Under the pieces are notes generated by a model. It ran no database searches and was not told the DNA's origin. It saw nothing but the letters and a program-made list of their open reading frames with translations. Position numbers and translations under genes: made by a program. Positions 7,515 through 8,956 of a DNA stretch of 8,956 nt are shown here, in pieces. The DNA is from Bacteroidota bacterium (GTDB lineage: Bacteria > Bacteroidota > Bacteroidia > Chitinophagales > Chitinophagaceae). Each line of letters starts with the position of its first letter. Positions within the stretch are counted from its first letter, which is position 1. The stretch is from contig JAEZIL010000265.1 in NCBI GenBank assembly GCA_023436685.1, positions 1 to 8,956 of the forward strand, read 5' to 3'.

Positions 7515-8050
7515 CTATGGCCGAAGAGTTGTTAATTCTTTATTTGGTATACGCTCATTCTGTCTCTGCTGACTCTCCCACCTAAAGTTTTGCTCAAAAC
7601 TACCATCGGCATTAATAGCATTGTTCGCAAAACTATTATCGTATACAATTGTGCGCACATTAAGTTTTTTAGCAAATGCCTTAGCCAATTGCTATTTCGC
7701 ATAGCCGCAGCGGGCACATGGTATCCTCTCCTATCGAAATAGATAAGTACGGTATTGGGTGCGTCTTCGTTCAGTACAATTATGCGTTCGTTGGCAGGCA
7801 TTTTCAATTCATTCAAAAGACCGTTACCACCCACAAACCATAATGGCCAAGTATTTTGCCTTCAATAGCTGCCAGATAGCTCTGCAATGGTAGTTCAACG
7901 CCCGTTATGCCATCGTTAGAATAAATTGTGGGTGCGTGGATGGAAGAAATCCATACCGTGGTCGTAGAAGCTTATGGCCAGCGAAAACCGAACTCATCAC
8001 TACCAGCAAAGCTGTAAAGCCTATACAGGCCAGTAAGTTTTAAGTTTCAT
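7515..8050 (-). pseudogene. Decayed gene, possibly remnant of a GT39/ArnT-like membrane glycosyltransferase
   Basis: No single frame crosses this stretch, yet consecutive pieces in changing frames make a coherent protein of about 180 residues on the minus strand. They are MKLKTYWP from ATG 8050; a hydrophobic helix (IGFTALLVVMSSVFAGH, ~8024-7974); FYDHGMDFFHPRTHNLF (7969-7919); SNDGITGVELPLQSYLAA then IEGK (7920-~7855); a frame running ~7858-7692 that contains NEDAPNTVLIYFDRRGYHVP; and QLAKAFAKKLNVRTIVYDNS onward (7691-7515), ending ...LTTLRP at TAG. That means at least five frame changes. The HPRTHN...NDG...ELPL piece recalls the first periplasmic loop, and the PNTVLIYFDRRGY piece the C-terminal domain, of Bacteroidota GT39-like proteins. 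If so, the central membrane region has been deleted near 7860-7850; otherwise this was a small single-helix protein. The family is from memory and unsure; the decay itself is well supported. The open stretch 7532-7834 alone is not an intact gene. Confidence 0.75.
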
Positions 8051-8195
8051 TGCCGCTAAGATATATATGCAATGCTAGGTGCATAGCGGGGCTTACTTCT
8101 CTAATGGTAATAGTGTTTTAGTAGTTACAATTGGACGAAAACCCGGTACAACATATCTGCTTATAGTCATCAAATTTGATAAAATGCAATTTTTA

Positions 8196-8228
8196 TTTGT
8201 GTAAAATGAAAAAACTGCATTAACTTTG
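8196..8228 (+). promoter_or_regulatory. Promoter of rplU-rpmA (Bacteroidota type)
   Basis: TTTG at 8196-8199 and TAACTTTG at 8221-8228 match the Bacteroidota sigma consensus (TTTG near -33, TAnnTTTG near -7) with a 21-base spacer. Transcription would start near 8235, giving a leader of about 15 bases before the rplU ATG. The -7 element is a perfect match, as expected for a highly expressed ribosomal operon. Confidence 0.8.
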
Positions 8229-8249
8229 CGCAAAATATTTTGGAGCGTC

Positions 8250-8546
8250 ATGTTTGCGATTGTAAGTATAGCTGGTCAACAATTCAGGGTAAAAAAAGAT
8301 GATGAATTGTTCGTTCATCGCCTGACAGGTAATGTAGGTGATAAAGTTGAATTTTCAGATGTTGTGATGACAGGTAAAGAAGGTAGGCTTACCTTTGCCG
8401 GTTCATCTAAAGTACAGGCTGAAATACTGGATCATCTGAAAGGTGATAAAGTGATCGTGTTCAAAAAGAGACGCCGTAAAGGTTATCAGAAAATGAATGG
8501 TCACCGTCAATACCTGACGAAGATCAAAATAAATGAAATTATTTAA
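8250..8546 (+). CDS. rplU: 50S ribosomal protein L21
   Basis: This is a 98-residue L21, which binds 23S rRNA in the large subunit. The N terminus MFAIVSIAGQQFRV is the family's usual start. The frame stays open further upstream to a TTG at 8226, but that codon overlaps the promoter's -7 element and would add eight residues L21 does not have, so ATG 8250 is chosen. Other family features are the LTGNVGDKVEF segment, the basic cluster FKKRRRKGYQKMNGHRQ (about residues 72-88) that contacts RNA, and a C-terminal ITKI-like strand (LTKIKINEII). Length is close to the usual ~100 residues. A GGAG at 8242-8245 sits only four bases before the ATG, a rather close Shine-Dalgarno and one of the few in this window. 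It is the first gene of an operon with rpmA, 37 bases downstream. Confidence 0.97.
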   Translation: MFAIVSIAGQQFRVKKDDELFVHRLTGNVGDKVEFSDVVMTGKEGRLTFAGSSKVQAEILDHLKGDKVIVFKKRRRKGYQKMNGHRQYLTKIKINEII

Positions 8547-8583
8547 TTTTAATTTGTAAATTCGTAAATAGTTAGCATAAGCA

Positions 8584-8853
8584 ATGGCACATAAAAAAGG
8601 TGAAGGTAGCGTAAAGAACGGCCGCGACTCCCAGAGTAAACGTTTGGGCGTTAAGATTTATGGCGGTCAGCCGGCTATAGCAGGTAATATAATTGTTCGT
8701 CAGCGTGGTACTGTGTATCATCCGGGTAATAATGTAGGTCTTGGTAAAGACTTCACAATTTTCTCCCTGGTTGACGGTGTTGTGGAGTTCCGTAAGACCC
8801 GTACAAAGACTTTAGTGTCTGTAAAAGAAGTATCAGCAATCGCCGAAGCCTAA
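8584..8853 (+). CDS. rpmA: 50S ribosomal protein L27
   Basis: This is an 89-residue L27, whose N-terminal tail reaches toward the peptidyl-transferase centre. The sequence begins [20 protein letters not shown], so the mature N terminus starts directly with AHKKG. There is no cleavable N-terminal extension of the kind seen in Firmicutes. The diagnostic [10 protein letters not shown] and [11 protein letters not shown] blocks follow at about residues 34-56. Length is normal. It follows rplU in the order conserved across bacteria and shares its promoter. There is no obvious Shine-Dalgarno in the 37-base gap. A hairpin overlapping the stop codon may reduce read-through into the next gene. Confidence 0.98.
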   Translation: MAHKKGEGSVKNGRDSQSKRLGVKIYGGQPAIAGNIIVRQRGTVYHPGNNVGLGKDFTIFSLVDGVVEFRKTRTKTLVSVKEVSAIAEA

Positions 8854-8869
8854 CCCGCTCGGCGATTTT
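8838..8869 (+). terminator. Possible terminator overlapping the rpmA stop codon
   Basis: AATCGCCGA (8838-8846) and TCGGCGATT (8859-8867) form a perfect nine-base stem around a 12-base loop that contains the rpmA stop codon. TTTT begins inside the right arm and is followed by G, so the U-tail is short. It may be a weak or partial terminator. Ribosomes finishing rpmA would cover its left arm. Confidence 0.5.
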
Positions 8870-8906
8870 GCCATAAGGTTTTTTTTAACCCTTAAATTCA
8901 CAGTTT

Positions 8907-8956
8907 ATGGCAACAGCAAAAAAAGCAGCTCCTAAGAAAGCTGCAGCCAAAAAAGC
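8907..8956 (+). CDS. Lysine/alanine-rich histone H1-like DNA-binding protein, N terminus only (cut by window end)
   Basis: An ATG at 8907 opens a frame reading MATAKKAAPKKAAAKKA up to the last base, where the window stops. The K-K-A-A-P/A repeat is the signature of histone H1-like (Hc1-type) chromatin proteins of Bacteroidota and of the basic tails some HU-type proteins carry. The gene lies 53 bases past the rpmA stop, on the same strand. With only 16-17 residues visible, I cannot tell a pure H1-like protein from one with a basic N-terminal tail on another domain. Confidence 0.65.
   Translation, partial: MATAKKAAPKKAAAKK

Noticed and set aside
7532..7834. A 100-codon minus-strand frame as an intact small gene
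   Set aside because: Its last ~50 codons are out of frame with a better continuation (QLAKAFAKK... to 7515), and related sequence continues upstream in other frames, so it is part of the decayed gene.
8226..8249. TTG at 8226 as an upstream start for rplU
   Set aside because: It overlaps the promoter -7 element, and L21 begins MxAIVxIAGQQF, which matches ATG 8250.

Overview
The window looks like ordinary chromosomal DNA of a Bacteroidota bacterium, probably of the Chitinophagales/Sphingobacteriia type. The lineage is inferred. The support is a type IX secretion C-terminal sorting domain, a perfect Bacteroidota promoter (TTTG, 21-bp spacer, TAACTTTG) ahead of rplU, mostly absent Shine-Dalgarno sequences, and the residue style of the cytochrome oxidase subunits. 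I saw no tRNA, rRNA, CRISPR array, insertion sequence or phage gene.

Layout. Bases 1-2276 (+) are the end of a respiratory operon: the 3' part of coxB (CuA domain) and a complete coxA (A1-type subunit I). A strong hairpin closes it at 2294-2332. On the minus strand follow a secreted leucine-rich-repeat protein (2348-3199) and a small secreted protein with a type IX sorting domain (3334-4068), with a clear intrinsic terminator between them. A plus-strand S41 carboxy-terminal processing peptidase (4211-5887) is divergent from the sorting-domain gene. It meets a minus-strand GH3-family acyl-adenylating enzyme (5890-7395) tail to tail, with two bases between the stop codons.

Bases 7515-8050 (-) hold a decayed gene that can be read only by changing frame five times. 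Pieced together it gives a membrane-anchored N terminus and a soluble C terminus, possibly what is left of a GT39/ArnT-like membrane glycosyltransferase. From 8196 onward is the rplU-rpmA ribosomal-protein operon with its promoter, and the window ends 50 bases into a lysine/alanine-rich gene that looks like a histone H1-like DNA-binding protein.

How the genes relate: coxB and coxA encode the electron-entry and catalytic subunits of one terminal oxidase, and rplU-rpmA encode two 50S proteins. The middle genes (LRR protein, sorting-domain protein, peptidase, GH3 enzyme) are separately transcribed and show no clear common pathway, although three of them are predicted to be exported. I did not find a convincing new multi-gene system. 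The most notable items are the decayed gene, the bacterial GH3 enzyme of unknown substrate and the histidine-rich N terminus of CoxA.
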